Counted from the stretch's first letter, positions 34,961 through 48,000 are shown. The stretch: DNA of 64,000 bases from Bryum argenteum (GCA_037043015.1 CM073321.1:31164101-31228100); one strand, 5' to 3'. Notes: generated by a model not told the origin, from the letters alone. Numbers and translations are program-made.

Positions 34961-36579
34961 GTTTTTTTTTTTTTTTTAATTTGAAAAATAAATTTTATAA
35001 AAAATGTATTACTGAAATCTTACAAAATTTTATAGGATCCTTTTTAATCCCTCAAAGATTTCTGTTATTAGATTCTCAGTGATTATTACACAAAGAAAAA
35101 AAGAATCCTATGTTGATTTCTGAAATGCTATATATTCTTTATTCACGGATACATCTTCACTTTAAATTTTGAGATTAGAACCATTTCGAGTCTACTCTCT
35201 AAAGTAAAAATCTTCACAAATTCAAAGATGTTTTGTACAGAAGGCATCCATTTGGGTCCAAACAAATTCCTTCTTCTCTATTTTTCTTTTGTAAATTAAT
35301 TGGCAATTTTCATCATTCCAAGATAATGCTCTCTAGCATTAAGTTTCATTGAACATACTTTTTGGTACAACGGTAATATTGAGATAAATTTGAAGGGCTT
35401 TGTAGTTGGAGATTTCATACTTGCATTAGCTTTGTTATATGAATTTTCACTTCAATCTGAAAATGATGAATTTTCGTAAATTCTCTTCTGTACTAATACA
35501 TTATGATCTCGCATTCTATGAGGCTTTATGAATCAAACTTTGAGCCACATGACCTACAACTGTAAGTCTTACAATATTGCATGGTTGAGAATGTAAATTG
35601 GGAATCCTCATTTTAATATAGGACCCTTATTTTGGAAATGCGTCATTTGGTTAAAAATAGGCACCGAGTTTGGGGAGTCTATAATCTTAGATCATATGTT
35701 GAATGTTGAAAATTGTACCAATATATTCCTTGCAATAAACTCGTGATTTATTTCATGTCAATAACATCTTCAATCAAAAATAAATAAAAACAGATTATTT
35801 TGCAAATAATAACAATGCAATGGAGAAAATTGTCATTGTTATCCATTAAAAGTATAATTCAATAGTACACCATACATACACGAATCCATTATTTTCATTC
35901 CACACACAATTGTATTTGCAAAGATTTCCAACACCGAACTTTATAAGTTGATGCCATATGTTAAAAACTTATATAGTGGAATATTTTCATAAATTTATTT
36001 GTCTCCGTTTTTACTTCTTTTTATTTGTGATCGCGTAATAGAAAACAATAGAAATGTATGTCTATTACCTTTGTAAGAGGAAAATAAATTATAATTCAAA
36101 TAAATACAATAAGAAAAATGCTACAAATAATAATTTAAAAAGAATATGTGCAAATTAAGTACAATTATATGTACTACAATATAAATATACTCCTAGCTTA
36201 GTTCAAGGGTGTCAAACAAAAACAACCAATAATAGAACGAGCTGCTCAAGCATAGTGTTTTTTTAATAATAAGTACTACTAAAATAGATACACAACTATG
36301 GAGTAATTTCAATGTTGGACATAACTATACTCTCATCAAGGAATAGCTAAATTTTCTGGAACGTGATATGAGAGGATTTAGGGCCACCTCAAAGTACACA
36401 ATAGGGGCCAAGCCATTAATGGACGCCAATACATGGCAAAATCTCGTTGTGAGAATGGATCAATTTTTGACAAAAGTTGAGAGATACAAGAAATGAATGT
36501 CAATTCATGGCCTAGAAGCATTTTCTTGATTCGAATTAAGAAAGAATATTAAAAAAAATAAAATTAATGTGAAAAAATC
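34961..36579. other. AT-rich spacer without recognisable gene
   Basis: A T-run at 34964 is followed by about 1.6 kb of AT-rich DNA. No ORF worth reporting, no tandem repeat and no transposon end was seen. Confidence 0.6.
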
Positions 36580-39045
36580 TGTCACATCCATTTCAAAAGG
36601 ATGTCCAAGCACCGTGGTGAGCCAAGAGGACCTCGGGAGTGACGTCCCGGGCTTGGCAAGAGACAAGGTGAAGTGACCATGAGGAGTCCCGAGCAAACAA
36701 CACACAATGGAGTTGTGCTCGGGACGAACTTGGTGCTGTGCCTTACATGGTTGGAAACCTTGTTCAAGCATGCACCCATGGGTCCAAAGAACGCGCGATT
36801 TGGAGTTGTGAGTCATGAGATATGCCTCTCCAAAGTTGGAGCGCGTTCCGGGACACTCCGAGACTTGGGAGTGTTGCCTTTCGGGACTCAATGTGTCGAC
36901 CTTTGTGGAGGGCGACATGTTGCAAATTGCTGGAAAGCTAATGACAAGGACATTCTAGAATGCTAAGGCTCATGATGAGCAAAGCAATAGTCTAGGAGAT
37001 ATGGCTCCTCAAAGAGGTCGGGATTTCGGGACTCGAGAATGTTGCCTCCCGGGACACCGAATGTTCAGAGGGGCATATCTCCCTTGGAACAGATTTGATT
37101 GAGGCAAGTAGGTACACTATCGATATATACTCAAAGAGTAGATGTCAGAAATGGGCTTGCACGTCCCATTTGGATCTGAGCTAGGAGCAAGCCCGAGGAG
37201 AAGTTACGGCCCGTTTTTGAGACTAAGGCAAAATCCGGTGGTCTTCCAAAAAGAAAGTGTGTCACGGAAGGCCCCTCAACACAAGAGGGGGGGCCTACCC
37301 AAAACTCGAAAAAGTACTATGAAGAGGGCTGGTCTCCCTCCTTACTTCCACATGGTGCCAAGGAGAGCCGGGGTGGCTCCAAGAGGTGAGGCTTGGGATG
37401 GGGCCTCACAATCGCACCTTGGGCACTATGGGATGCTTATGGTGTGCATCCCAAAACATTGGGTTGGAAAAGTGCCTCGCTCCAAACTAGTCCCCGTGAA
37501 AAGTAGGGCCGGTTTCCGTTAGTGTACCGAAAGAGAGTGTAGACATGAATGGAAGGGGACTAGTGGGGAGTTGGACAACATGCAAGGGCAGTTAGCTCGG
37601 GGGTGAGTAGTGCCACCCTTGGGAGCTTGGACATTTGTGGAAGGCCGCCCCGTGCCACCAAGTGGCATGCCTATGTGTTTTGTGGGAGTTTCGGTTACGG
37701 GTTCCGGGTAATGAGTTGGGGGAGTCAAGGTGGATTGGACACCTTGACTGGAAATGGTGCTAACATTGTGTGTGCTTGGCATGTGCAGTGTTAGCTAAGT
37801 TGTGGCCGGTTGCTACTAGCAAAGTGAGCCGTGATTGCGCTACTAAGTAAGGCTTACTTGAAGAAAAAGAGTTGGGAGTAATTAGGGCCGCGACACTTCG
37901 TATCAGAGCAGGCTACGTTACGGGATCCAATCAAGAGTAGGATGGCACGAGGAGCCGGAAGCTCGCGACGTGGCCCGAATACACGTAGTCAAGCCTTTGC
38001 GGCCGGGGATGCCCCTAATGAGGAGTTTTCTCAAGATGTCTCGGAAGAGCCGGAGGCAATTCAAGAGGAGCAAGGGGACCCAAGAGAAGTTACTTGTGGT
38101 GAGGAGGACATCACCATGAGGAGGACACCCACCATGGGGAGGAAGAGGTTCCTTTAAGTCCCGTTCCCGGGAATCGAGGCTACAAGCGGAAGGCACGAGA
38201 TGAAATGTTCAATGAGCTTGTCAAACTCTTCAAGTCATGCAAAAAGAGATCAAGGAGCTCAAGGGGAGGGCATCAAGCCCTTCTTCTCGCAAGTTGTGCA
38301 AGACTAACTTGCCCTCTTCCTTCACGGGATTGGGCAAGGCAAACAAGGTCAAGGACTTCATTGTGGAACTTGAGCTCTACTTTGAGGCCCAAAGAGCTCG
38401 TGAAGAGGACAAGATCACCATTGCCGTGACCTTCTTGAAAGAGTATGCTCTTTTGTGGTGGACTCGTTTCCGGGATGAAAATGCAGGATCAGTGAGCAAC
38501 TTAACTTGGACCGGTTTCAAAGAGATTCTAAGTGGGCGCTTCACCTCGGAGTACTAAGACATTCGGGATGGCATGGCCCTTGTGCAATTGAAGCAAATTG
38601 GCACCCTTCATGCCTATGTGAGGGATTTCAATGCACATTTGAATGTGCTCCCGAAGTTGGATGAATTGGCCAAGAAGGTTATATTCTTCAATGGACTCCA
38701 AGGTTGGGCGGAGCGGGCATTATTCAGGATGCCAAAACTGCCGGAGACTTGTGCCGAGTTGCTCAAGTTGGCAGAAAGGATTGGTGATGATGAAGGTTAC
38801 CGGAAGACCTCCAAAGAAGGGACTTCCACCGGAGAACAAGGCAAATAGCAGTCAAAGCGCCAATACAAAAAAAATGGTTGGCAAAAGCATAAAGGCGGTG
38901 AGAGTGGGCCTTCCAAGGATGGAAAGGACAAGTTTTCAAAGGACAAAACTAAAAGTGGGGACAAGTCCAAGAAGGAGACAAGTCACATAACTTGTTACAA
39001 TTGTGGTGAAAAGGGCCACATGGCAAGGGATTGCTCCAAGCCATT
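36580..39045 (+). mobile_element. Gypsy family A fragment: 5' LTR, primer site, gag
   Basis: The LTR spans 36580-37895 (TGTCACATCC...CCGCGACA). It is followed directly by CTTCGTATCAGAGCAGG, close to the TGGTATCAGAGC primer site complementary to initiator tRNA-Met. The gag-like region spans 37942-39045, with the Retrotrans_gag part (LELYFEAQRAREEDKI, LLWWTRFRDENAG) and a CCHC zinc knuckle (CYNCGEKGHMARDC) near 39000-39040. There is no pol and no 3' LTR, so the element is truncated. It looks broken, with a few interruptions in gag. Confidence 0.85.
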
Positions 39046-39279
39046 AGATTTATTTAAAGCCCCAAGTATCTTTGTCATAAAACATTCTCGATTCTAACAA
39101 AGAGATCTTCCCGACATTCCCTTGTTAGAACATTCTCTGCCCTAATTTAGACGCCACGTAGACCATAGAGGCTAAATATAGTACTTTTGAAAATGGAAAT
39201 ATGCAATGTAGGGAAGTGATCGAAGTTAAGGAAACATGGAGTTTTGTGGAGAGGCAAGAAGAGGAGGGGGAAGGAGGTA

Positions 39280-39600
39280 CTCGGGGCGACGGACTGACCG
39301 ATCGCCGGAAGGACTTGGTCGGTTGTCAAGGCAGTCGACGGTCGCCGAGTCGGTCACCTGCCCAGTCGTCGGTCGCCTGCCCGGTCGTCGGTCGCTAGAC
39401 CGGTCTATGGTCGCTCGGATTGGTCGGCCGGCATCAGCGGCCCAAATCGACCGATTGAGCGCGCGACCGGGCGGCTAAGATTGGCCGATCAATCGTGCGG
39501 CCCCGAACGGTTGTACATATCGATCGAGGCTGCTCGATCGGTGATGTAATCGGCATCGGACGGCCCTTGCCAGCTGGCCAATGGCGTCCGATCCCCCGGA
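39280..39600. repeat. GC-rich CGGCCGACCGAT minisatellite, copy 2
   Basis: Degenerate GGTCGGTCGCC, CGACCGGGCGGC and ATCGGCATCGGACGG repeats lie just upstream of a TATA-like CATAAATAAG (about 39604-39613) and a pyrimidine-rich CTCATTCTCCCTCACTC. The tract therefore lies where a plus-strand promoter would be. Confidence 0.75.
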
Positions 39601-39640
39601 CGGCATAAATAAGAGGGAAGGGGCTCATTCTCCCTCACTC
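39601..39640 (+). promoter_or_regulatory. Possible TATA promoter
   Basis: CATAAATAAGAGGGAAGG followed by CTCATTCTCCCTCACTC looks like a TATA box with a pyrimidine-rich start region, upstream of the hAT-like sequence. The prediction rests on sequence pattern only. Confidence 0.35.
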
Positions 39641-39659
39641 TGGAATACGGGCTGTACAT

Positions 39660-40651
39660 TGGGGCTTTTTTGAAAGACTTGCAAAAGCGACCATTTTGCG
39701 CACCGATATCATGAAGTCACAATTGCGGTTGGAATCAAGAACACAAGGCCACAACTGATGCTGTATTCTACCGTGGCCATGGTTTGGGCTGAAATAGTTC
39801 TTCACAAGGATATTGATTGGACCACTCTGATAGGTTTGAACGTGCATTTATTGGATCGCAGCAATCGATTCATTCCAACGAATTGGATGGGACCAAGCGA
39901 TTGTTATACTACTTATTCAGAACGTTCAGCTGATATAGATGCCTAACTTCAAAAACATGGAACTCCAAGGGGATATGGGGGCACTACCCAAGATACAAAT
40001 CATGACGATCGTTAGGCACCAGTATCCTTTGGCACAGGAAGTTAGGGGTATTACCATGATAACCAGCAATTCGATACTCCTGTGGGTTATATGCTACCCC
40101 ATCAGCAAGATACGTACGGAGTCGAACGCGAATATGGTAGAGGTGGATCTAGTTCGAACTACCCATCCCCAATGTATACAGGAGGTACACATGGTTTAGG
40201 TGGTGAGCAGGGTAGCGGATCCAATCTTCAAGGCAACTCAAGCTCAACTCATCCTATAAACTCATACAATCGTGAGAACTAATACGGTACAGCATTTGGA
40301 AGTCACGATTACTGTAGGCCATCACACCCCATGGATACATACGAGTATGGAGGCCAATATGATAGAAGATCAGACATTGTTGGCTATACGAATTATGGAT
40401 ATGGTCAGAATGCATTCGGAAGTCACGACATACCTTCAACACCTTTCTTATCTCGTGAGGAAGAAGAGGCGAGATTCCAACAAGATCTGCAACAAGCCAC
40501 ACTACTAAGTCAGCAGGAATACATTAAATAGCTTGAAGGTGAAAGGAACTTTAGGCACATAAACTTGTTTGGAGAATCTTCTCGAGGACCACGTATATAT
40601 GGCGTTGCACCAAGTCGTAAACATGATGATGTAGACTCAGATGAAGAATGA
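39660..40651 (+). pseudogene. hAT-like transposase C-terminal tail, decayed
   Basis: From 40082 one frame carries a Gly/Tyr/Ser-rich stretch (GYMLPHQQDTYGVEREYGRG; YGQNAFGSHDIPS) and then EEEEARFQQDLQQATLLS and FGESSRGPRIYGVAPSRK, ending in an acidic DDVDSDEE stop at about 40651. Two stops interrupt the frame (after NREN near 40280 and after EYIK near 40529). Such acidic YG-rich tails follow the dimerisation domain in some plant hAT proteins, but the core domain is missing, so the assignment is weak. 39660-40080 has only short mixed-frame pieces. Confidence 0.35.
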
Positions 40652-41586
40652 CTGTATCATCATACATAGTGCCATTATAGTAAAGGTTATGTAGTTTTTT
40701 GCAACGGATGATGCCTGCATCATTATCGCCTTTCTAGGGGCCAATTTTGAAGATCTCAAAATCCATATTTTGTTCATGAATGGATTATGTATGACCATAT
40801 ATATGATATCATATATTAATATATTATGCAATTTGATAATTTCAAGGGATTTTATCGAAATGTCTTGTATTTTTACTATGGGTGCACTTGGCGATCATAA
40901 TTTCTTTTGTTTGGTTGTAAGCCTCTTTTCACGTTCTCACCTTACATGTTCTAAGTTCATCAATTTAGACAAAATATGCCATAGGTAAGAAAAGTCATAG
41001 TATGCTTGATTTCACTTTGGACAAACCATTAATAACGCAACTACGCAAGGTTGATATAATGAAGAAGTTTTATAGTTCATTATATATCCTCAAATTTTGG
41101 TCGTGCAGATTTGAAGATATCTTCATTGCAGGTATTAAGTTGGGTTCATCTTTGGAATTGGGTACATGTTGCGATGATGAGATGTAAATTATAGACTTTT
41201 ATAGCTTGAACACTAATGACAAATTAACAACATACTTGTGAAAATTGTTAGAAATGATTTAATGCAATACTATAGAAAGCCATGCATGTGTTTTGAATTT
41301 GTTTTCCGGAAATTACGAAAGAGAAGTTACTAAGGAGTGCAAAACTAGATACTTCTAACTAATGAAACCATATGTTAATCTGTAAACCAAAATAATAGAC
41401 AATGGAAAAGATGTCATTCATTGCAAGGTATATAAAAACAAGAATGTACTTGAAGTACCTACATATAGAAGGCATGTAATGCATTTGAGTCCAAAAAATT
41501 GCCTACATCTACATTATGACTTCAATGAAGAATCAAAGAAGCTAATAAAGCCGCAAGAACTACAACAGATGTACAATGCTAATTTA
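40652..41586. other. AT-rich spacer without recognisable gene
   Basis: Only short ORFs without family features are present. The 3' end of the kinase-like pseudogene begins at 41587. Confidence 0.55.
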
Positions 41587-44586
41587 CTATTTGTACTTGG
41601 TGCGAAAATGGTCATTCGACACCGGCCAATGGAATGATTCCATGAAGCGGTTGACAATGTGGGTCAACGTATACTTTGCATCCGCCACCATCTCCATGTA
41701 TTGGTCAAAAGCATTTGCCAAGTCTTGATTTGACCACCAGTTAGGCCCTGTTGGATGTTGCAAATTCTCGTAGGCCGTCGACATGGTCTTCTTGAGGATA
41801 CGTTGTGCTATCCATACTGTAGCAAACTCCTCCGAAACTGTATCAAAGAAGGGAATAACGTCAATGTCATCACTCTTTTAGTACAAGTACGCCACCCGAG
41901 GATCCACCCAATATTGTGCTTGTAGAGGATCAATTCTCTCTTTGGGTTTCGTGAACGTGTACAAGGACCTCATTTTATCATCCATGCTCGTGATTAACCT
42001 CCAATCGCATATACCAAGATACACTTGTGATTCATCTTGAGGGAAGTGAAGAAGTATGTTGTTTGGTGACACATCGTTGTGGAGGTAGTTCATCCGGTGG
42101 ACATCACTCATGATATGCACTGGAGCCCAAGCAAGCTTGATTCGTTTTTTGCGAAACCAAACCAACTGCCAAGCTCGAATAAGCTCATCATCGGAATGAG
42201 GTGTAAGTGCAATATGTTCATTAACATCATCTCCATACTTTGCATCAAGGGCCAGCATCGATCAAATCGTCCCGCCATTCCACCAACACGTATAGCCTTG
42301 GAACTTATTTGAATGAATGGCTATAAAACGAATAACATCTGGATGTTGTATCCACACGGCGAACGCCTCATTCTGATGCTCCACCTTAGCAAAGTCTGGT
42401 CGTGTCACTACATAATTGGGAGTCTTTGCAGCAACTTCCCCGTACTCTTTAATCGCCACAACTCCTCTTATGTGAACTTTGGAAATTGTGCGGTAACCAC
42501 CTCTTAGACTCTTCTTCTCAAGTTCAATGATACGGGCCGTGTCAGGAATTATTATCATATTATTCATGCGACCCTGCTCGACTACCTTTCCTTCCCCCGT
42601 GTTCTACCATTTTATGGAGCTGCGCCGGTTTTGATTATTGGAATACGGCCTCATCGTGTCACATCCCTTTCCAAAGGATGCCCGAACACCGTGGTGAGCC
42701 AAGAGGACCCCGGGAGTGACGCCCCGGGCTTGGCAAGAGACAAGGTGAGGAGACCAAGGAGAGTCCCGAGCAAACAGCACGCAATGGCGTTGTGCTTGGG
42801 ACGAACTTGGTGGCGTGTCTTACATGGTTGGAAACCTTGTTTGAGCACGCACCCATGGGTCCAAAGAACGCGCGATTTGGAGTTGTGAGTCATGAGATAT
42901 GACTCTCCAAAGTTGGAGCGCGTTCCGGGACACTCCGGGACTCGGGAGTGTTGCCTTTCGGGACTCAAAATGTCGTCCTTCTTGGATGGCGGCATGTTGC
43001 ATGTCTATGGAAAGCTCTAGACAAGAGCTTTGCTAAGGCTCGTGAGGAGCAAAGCAATGCTTTGGAAGATATGGCTCTCCAAAGCATCGAGACTTCGGGA
43101 CTCCGGGACTGCTGCCTCCCGGGACTCCCGAATGTTCAGAGGAGCATAGCTCCCACATGGAAGCTCCGACTGGGACAAGTGAGGAGTCTATCGACATCTA
43201 CTCAAAGAGTAGATGTCGAAAATGGGCTCGCACGTCCCATTTGGATAACTGAGCTACAAGTTAGCCCGAGAAGAAGATACGGCCCGTTTTTGAGGCTAAG
43301 GCAAAAACGGGTGGTCTTCCAAAACAAAAGTGTGTCACGGAAGGCCCCTCAACACAAGAGGGGGGGGGCCTACCAAAGACTCCAGAGAGTACTATGAGGA
43401 GGGGTGGTCTCCCTCCTCACTTGCACATGGTGCCTTGAGGAGCCGGGGTGGCCCCAAGGGGTGAGGCTTGGGATGGGGCCTCACTCCCGCACCTTGTGGA
43501 AAGTAGAGAGTGCTTTGGAGCCTCTCTAAACATGGGGTTGGGAAGTGTCCCTCTCCAAGTTAGTCCCCGTGATAAGTAGTGCCGGTTCCCGGGAGTAACC
43601 GGGAATGGCTCAAAAGGGTGAGGCATGGAAATGAAGCCTCACTTCCACACCTTGGGCATTGTGGGATGCTCTTGAGCATCCCGCAACATTGGGTTGGAAA
43701 GAGTCCCGCTCCAAACTAGTCCTCGGGAAAACTAGTGCCGGATTCCGGGAGGATTTCCGGCAAAGTCCCGAATGGGGTGAGAAACAAGAGTGGAAGGGGA
43801 CCAGTGGGAAGTTGGAAAATGGATAAGGGCGGTTAGCTCCGGGGGTGATTAGTAGCACCCTTGGGAGCTTGGACATGTGTGGAAGGCCGCCCCGTGCCAC
43901 CAAGTGGCATGCCCATGTGTTTTGTGGGAGTTCCGGTTTACGGGTTCCGGGTAATGAGTTGGGGGAGTCAAGGTGGATTGGACACCTTGACTAGAAATGG
44001 TGCCAACATTGTGTGCTTGGCATGTTCAGTGTTAGCAAAGTCGTGGCCGGTTGCTACCAACTAAGTGAGCCGGGATTCCGCTACCAAGTAAGGCTCACTA
44101 ACAAGAAAAAAATGAGTTGGAGTAATTAGGGTTGTGACACATCGCCTGTTGAAAAGCCTCTGCCTTCAATACCACATCTCTAAACTCCACATCATCCACT
44201 CGATCAGTTTTCAGGTACTTCTTCATTATGTCAATAGCGTTCCATAGAGCATCAATTAATCTATCGTCCAACCACTCCGTAAATCCACGCTTATCAGTCT
44301 CCAGTCTTTACACCGGATCTTGGAGCGCTTCCATTATGAGGTCCGTTATGTCCTCTTTGAATTTGGCAGGGGCTTCCTCTTTGTATCTCATGTATTTGCT
44401 GAACAAACGTGAAAGACTGTTGGCCTCATAAAATTTTACAATTACATTCTCGTGAATAAAGTTCTTGCACTTATTCAATGGGTGCTCCCTATGCTCATGA
44501 TGGAAAAACGCCGAAGGCCTCCAGCCTCGATTCCCTTTACTGCCCCAAACCCCATGCTTTGGCATCTTTATGACAAAAAATTGCAA
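41587..44586 (-). pseudogene. Protein-kinase-like gene interrupted by a solo LTR
   Basis: With the LTR (42657-44139) set aside, one reading frame runs from MQFFVIKMPKHGVWG at 44586 to FRTKYK at 41587. The N-terminal part (RGWRPSAFFHHEHREHPLNK, NFIHENVIVKFYEANSLS) is not a domain I recognise. The C-terminal part has kinase landmarks: GVVAIKEYGE (beta-3 Lys), MNYLHNDVSPNNILLHF (HxD...N catalytic loop) and YLGICDWRLI in place of DFG. The Gly loop is poor, so activity is doubtful. Stops in the frame lie at 44308-44310 (TAA), 42604-42606 (TAG), 42262-42264 (TGA) and 41878-41880 (TAA), with no frameshift seen. The LTR insertion adds a 5-bp duplication. This may be a transposon-borne or lineage-specific kinase family. 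Confidence 0.6.
42657..44139 (+). mobile_element. Solo LTR, gypsy family A, with perfect 5-bp duplication
   Basis: The LTR begins TGTCACATCC and ends GGGTTGTGACA. It is flanked by CATCG on both sides (42652-42656 and 44140-44144). It is 1483 bp, somewhat longer than the other family A LTRs because a segment near 43420-43830 is partly duplicated. It carries no gag or pol, as expected after LTR-LTR recombination. It is inserted in the kinase-like pseudogene. Confidence 0.93.
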
Positions 44587-44724
44587 ATCTCCTTACAAAC
44601 AGAAAGACTTCTTTCCTCCTCAGGATAAGGAGCCCGTGGGTGAAAATTAAAAAAAATTCCAACCTACAGCCACTCCGCACCCTGAAAAGGAAGGAAAGAA
44701 GTGAGGAGGGTCAAGGATCGGTCG

Positions 44725-45040
44725 GCCTTATGTAGGCCGCGGTCGCATGGCCGACCGGCCGACCTAGATCCAACGGTTGCTGGCTGACCGGTGTCGATTG
44801 GCTGGCCGCGACCGATTGAACGGCCAACGCCGACCGCGACCGGTCGAATGTTCGCCACATACCGCGACCGATCGGTCGGCCGACGCCGATCGCGCCCGAT
44901 CGGACGGCCGACCGAGACCGCAACCGATCAGACGGCCTGCGGCCGATCGGATGACCGATCCGTCGGCTGCGACCGATCCGATGCCGTTGATCGGTCGGTC
45001 GGCCGTGGCCAATGGGACGGTCATGGGCCGCCCAAGCCAA
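44725..45040. repeat. GC-rich CGGCCGACCGAT minisatellite, copy 3
   Basis: Degenerate CGACCGATCGGTCGGCCG and GACCGATCCGATGCC units lie about 140 bp upstream of the kinase-like start at 44586, on the promoter side of this minus-strand gene. Confidence 0.8.
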
Positions 45041-48000
45041 TCAATGGTAACCACCTAAACTCACAACAACACTTTCAACTGCTAAGTTGCGACCTCCAAT
45101 ATGATCTAAGGGTTAAAAAATTTACTACTGTCATAGTAATTCCGATTTACCCCCCGAACAGACGTCCGGACGGTCCTGAATGGACGTCCAGACTCCGTCC
45201 AAAAAAACTCAAAAGACGTCCATATTGACATCCCTGCTTTGAATGACGTTCACCCCTGTGGACGGCTCAATAGAACTTCGACATCATCTATCGAGGGGAA
45301 AGGCGAGAGATAACCTGGAGGCCGGACTTGACTTAGTTCTCCACGAGATTTGCCCAGCTGTTTGGAGTTGTCGATGGAGTACACGTAGGCTCACGAGTTG
45401 GTGATCGTGGACGCTGAGTCGTGGTCGGGACCGAGAGGCCGATAGATGATGTCGAAATCCGAACGGGGCGAAGGAAGCGGGGGCTCGTGTCCTCATTAGA
45501 GGAGAGGACCTCCTCTAGTTGTTGGGGCCTGCGCAGGCGCAATGGCTGCGGTGGCGCAGGATCGCTGCTAAAGTCGGCCGGTGGAAAGTCGATGGGATCG
45601 GCGGTGCAGGGAGCTTGAAAGTCCACGCAGTTGGGAGACACTCGGATGGAGGTGGTGAAGGCATCGGCTCCATCATCGAGCATGATGGATGAGAAGCCGA
45701 AGGCAGTAGTAGTTTGCGTTGACCGGAGAGAGTTCGTAGATGTCGCCGTCGGGGTTTGCTTACTCGAAGTCGAGTCAAGTGCAGAAGTCAATGCTGTTGG
45801 GTTGGTGCTGGTCGGAGGTGGTGATGCTGGTGCCGATGGTGGACTGGGAGAGGGAGGTCGACTAGGATGGTCTCCACTCGCGTCTTGGAAGGGCTTTGGT
45901 GGCGCGGAGTCATCCTTCGCGCTTGAGTGATCGGGTTGATCATCGTCCTGGGTATCGTCGTCGTCGCGTCGCTGGGTCTGTGGTGTCACCTCAGTCTTGG
46001 ATTCTTCCTCGATCGTCTCCTCCTCATGCATACGACGACGTGCCGATGTTGTCGGGCGTTTAGATCGAATATGTATTCCGGACAAGTCGGAGTCATCATC
46101 GAAAATTCGAAATATTCGTCATCACTGCTACTCTCGTCCTCAAAGTTGGATTCGGCAAAAGCCCATGTGGCCTTCGTAGGAGTGTAATGTGGTGACACCA
46201 ACAAGTCGTCCTTGGTGTCAAACAACGTGGAGACAGGATTTTGTAGGTCTAGTAAACCCACAACACCTGACAACTGCAAAGGTCGAGTCGACTAGTGGTA
46301 TCCTGCAATATGTGGTTGAGGAGCTGGATGCGGGAAAGCGTACGTTCGCGGTGGTCGCGCTTGGTCCTGCGGAGCTGATGGAGTTGGCAGGCGCGTACCT
46401 CGAGTGCTTCGTTGCAAGTAAGCAGCTGGCTGATCTTCTCGTGCTGAATGGTCAACTTGGTAGCTGCCCGGTCGACTGCAAGTTGAAGCCGCCCACATTC
46501 GGCGGTCGATCGCCCTCCCTCGGCGCAGAGGTAGGTAATGGTGGTGGTGTTGTTGGCGAGTTCGTCCTGCAAGCGGGTGATGGTCGCCTGGTGCGTGGAG
46601 TTTGCCTGTTGCAAGGATAATACCTCGTCCGGGAGTCGGTCAACCTTGGTAACCCAGGAGGCAAGTTTGGTGGTGTGTTGGATGGCTTGCTGTCAAAGAG
46701 CAGCGTTGTCCTTCGTGAGTCGGCTGTTCTCGAGCCGAGTGTTGTTGCACTTAAGTTTGACATTCGAGCAATCAATTTTGCCGTCCGCCAACTGCTGTTT
46801 GGCTTCAAGGACCGCTCTCTCAAACTCGGAGAACGTGGCGCGTACCTGCTCTAGCGCTAGTTGGTAGAGGGGTGAAGCTGGTAGTTGAGGATTTGGCCCG
46901 TGGCCAAAAACGTTGTCGACTCGGTTGCTGGACGTCGGCATGGGCGGGGGCGGAATTGCAAATGCCTGCTCTAGGTAGTTAGGGCCTACGTTGCCTCTAA
47001 TCTCCATTGTCTCCGGGGAAGGCGCGCGTTCGGGAGATGCTGGGGCTAAGCCCCGGGGTACCTCGGTTGAAGTAGCGTCCGTTGACGAGGGGAAGGGCGA
47101 CTCCAACTCGGAGCCGGAGGCTGTTCTAAACTTGGTACTGGACTCGCCGATCGGAAGGTTGTTCTTGTACAGACGTTGCTTGGGCGGTTGCGAGGCAAAG
47201 TACGTCGATTTGTTCTTCCTGTTGCGCGTAAGAGGTTCGGGCGTAGTGTCTGTTGTTGCTGGAGAGGTCGTCCTTGCTAGTCGTGTTGCATGCGGCTAGG
47301 AACAATAGAGTTGACTGGGGTTGTCAACATCGGCACTAGTGCTGGCTGGACCTTTGTCCCAACCGGACGTAGACGAGGGATCGCTAGGCTGGCCCGGGAG
47401 TGATGTGGAGTCGGGTGCAGCTGCCATGCCCCAGTTGGGTTGGGCCACGATGTAATCCGGTCCCATGTATTGGTTCCGCATGTTCTAGTGTTGATGGCGC
47501 TTGATGATGGTCTGCATGCTCATCCAGTCTGTATACGGCATCTCATCTTTAGGAAAGTAGGAGTAGAGGAGTTTCTTGATTACCTTGGCGGAGGGTAGCA
47601 GTGCCGTATCGGACGTCTGGACTTGGCGGATGTCTTTGCAGAGGTTGTAGAACATCCATTTGCACCAGTTCCAGTACTCCGGTGGGTCAAGGGCGGCGAG
47701 GGCTTCGGCGGTGCGGAGGATTACGATTTCCTCCTGGCTGATGTATGAATCCTTGCGTTTAAAACACAGGTCGTGGATGAACGCCCGCAATCAAGCCTGA
47801 TATTTGGGTGGTCGTTTGACAATTGAGTAGCCCTTTGTTGCGGCTGGTGGGTTGGTGTACTCCTGCAGTCGCCCCGGAGGAAACTCGTTCGGAACGAGGC
47901 GAAATTCATTGGGAGACGAAGGGAGGTGGAGTACCTCGCGGATGCGGGCGTGGTCGATGCAGACGTCGACCCCTCAAAGTGGAGCTGTGATCGCCTCGGC

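Noticed and set aside
42631-43903. ORFs within the family A LTR, similar ones in all four copies
   Set aside because: They recur because the LTR recurs; LTRs of this type are non-coding.
44777-45228. Arg/Asp-rich ORFs on both strands
   Set aside because: They arise from the CGGCCGACCGAT minisatellite in every frame.
45421-47299. Plus-strand ORFs antisense to the family B extra region
   Set aside because: The minus-strand reading has the composition of a protein and matches the strand of the element; the plus ORFs are mirror images.
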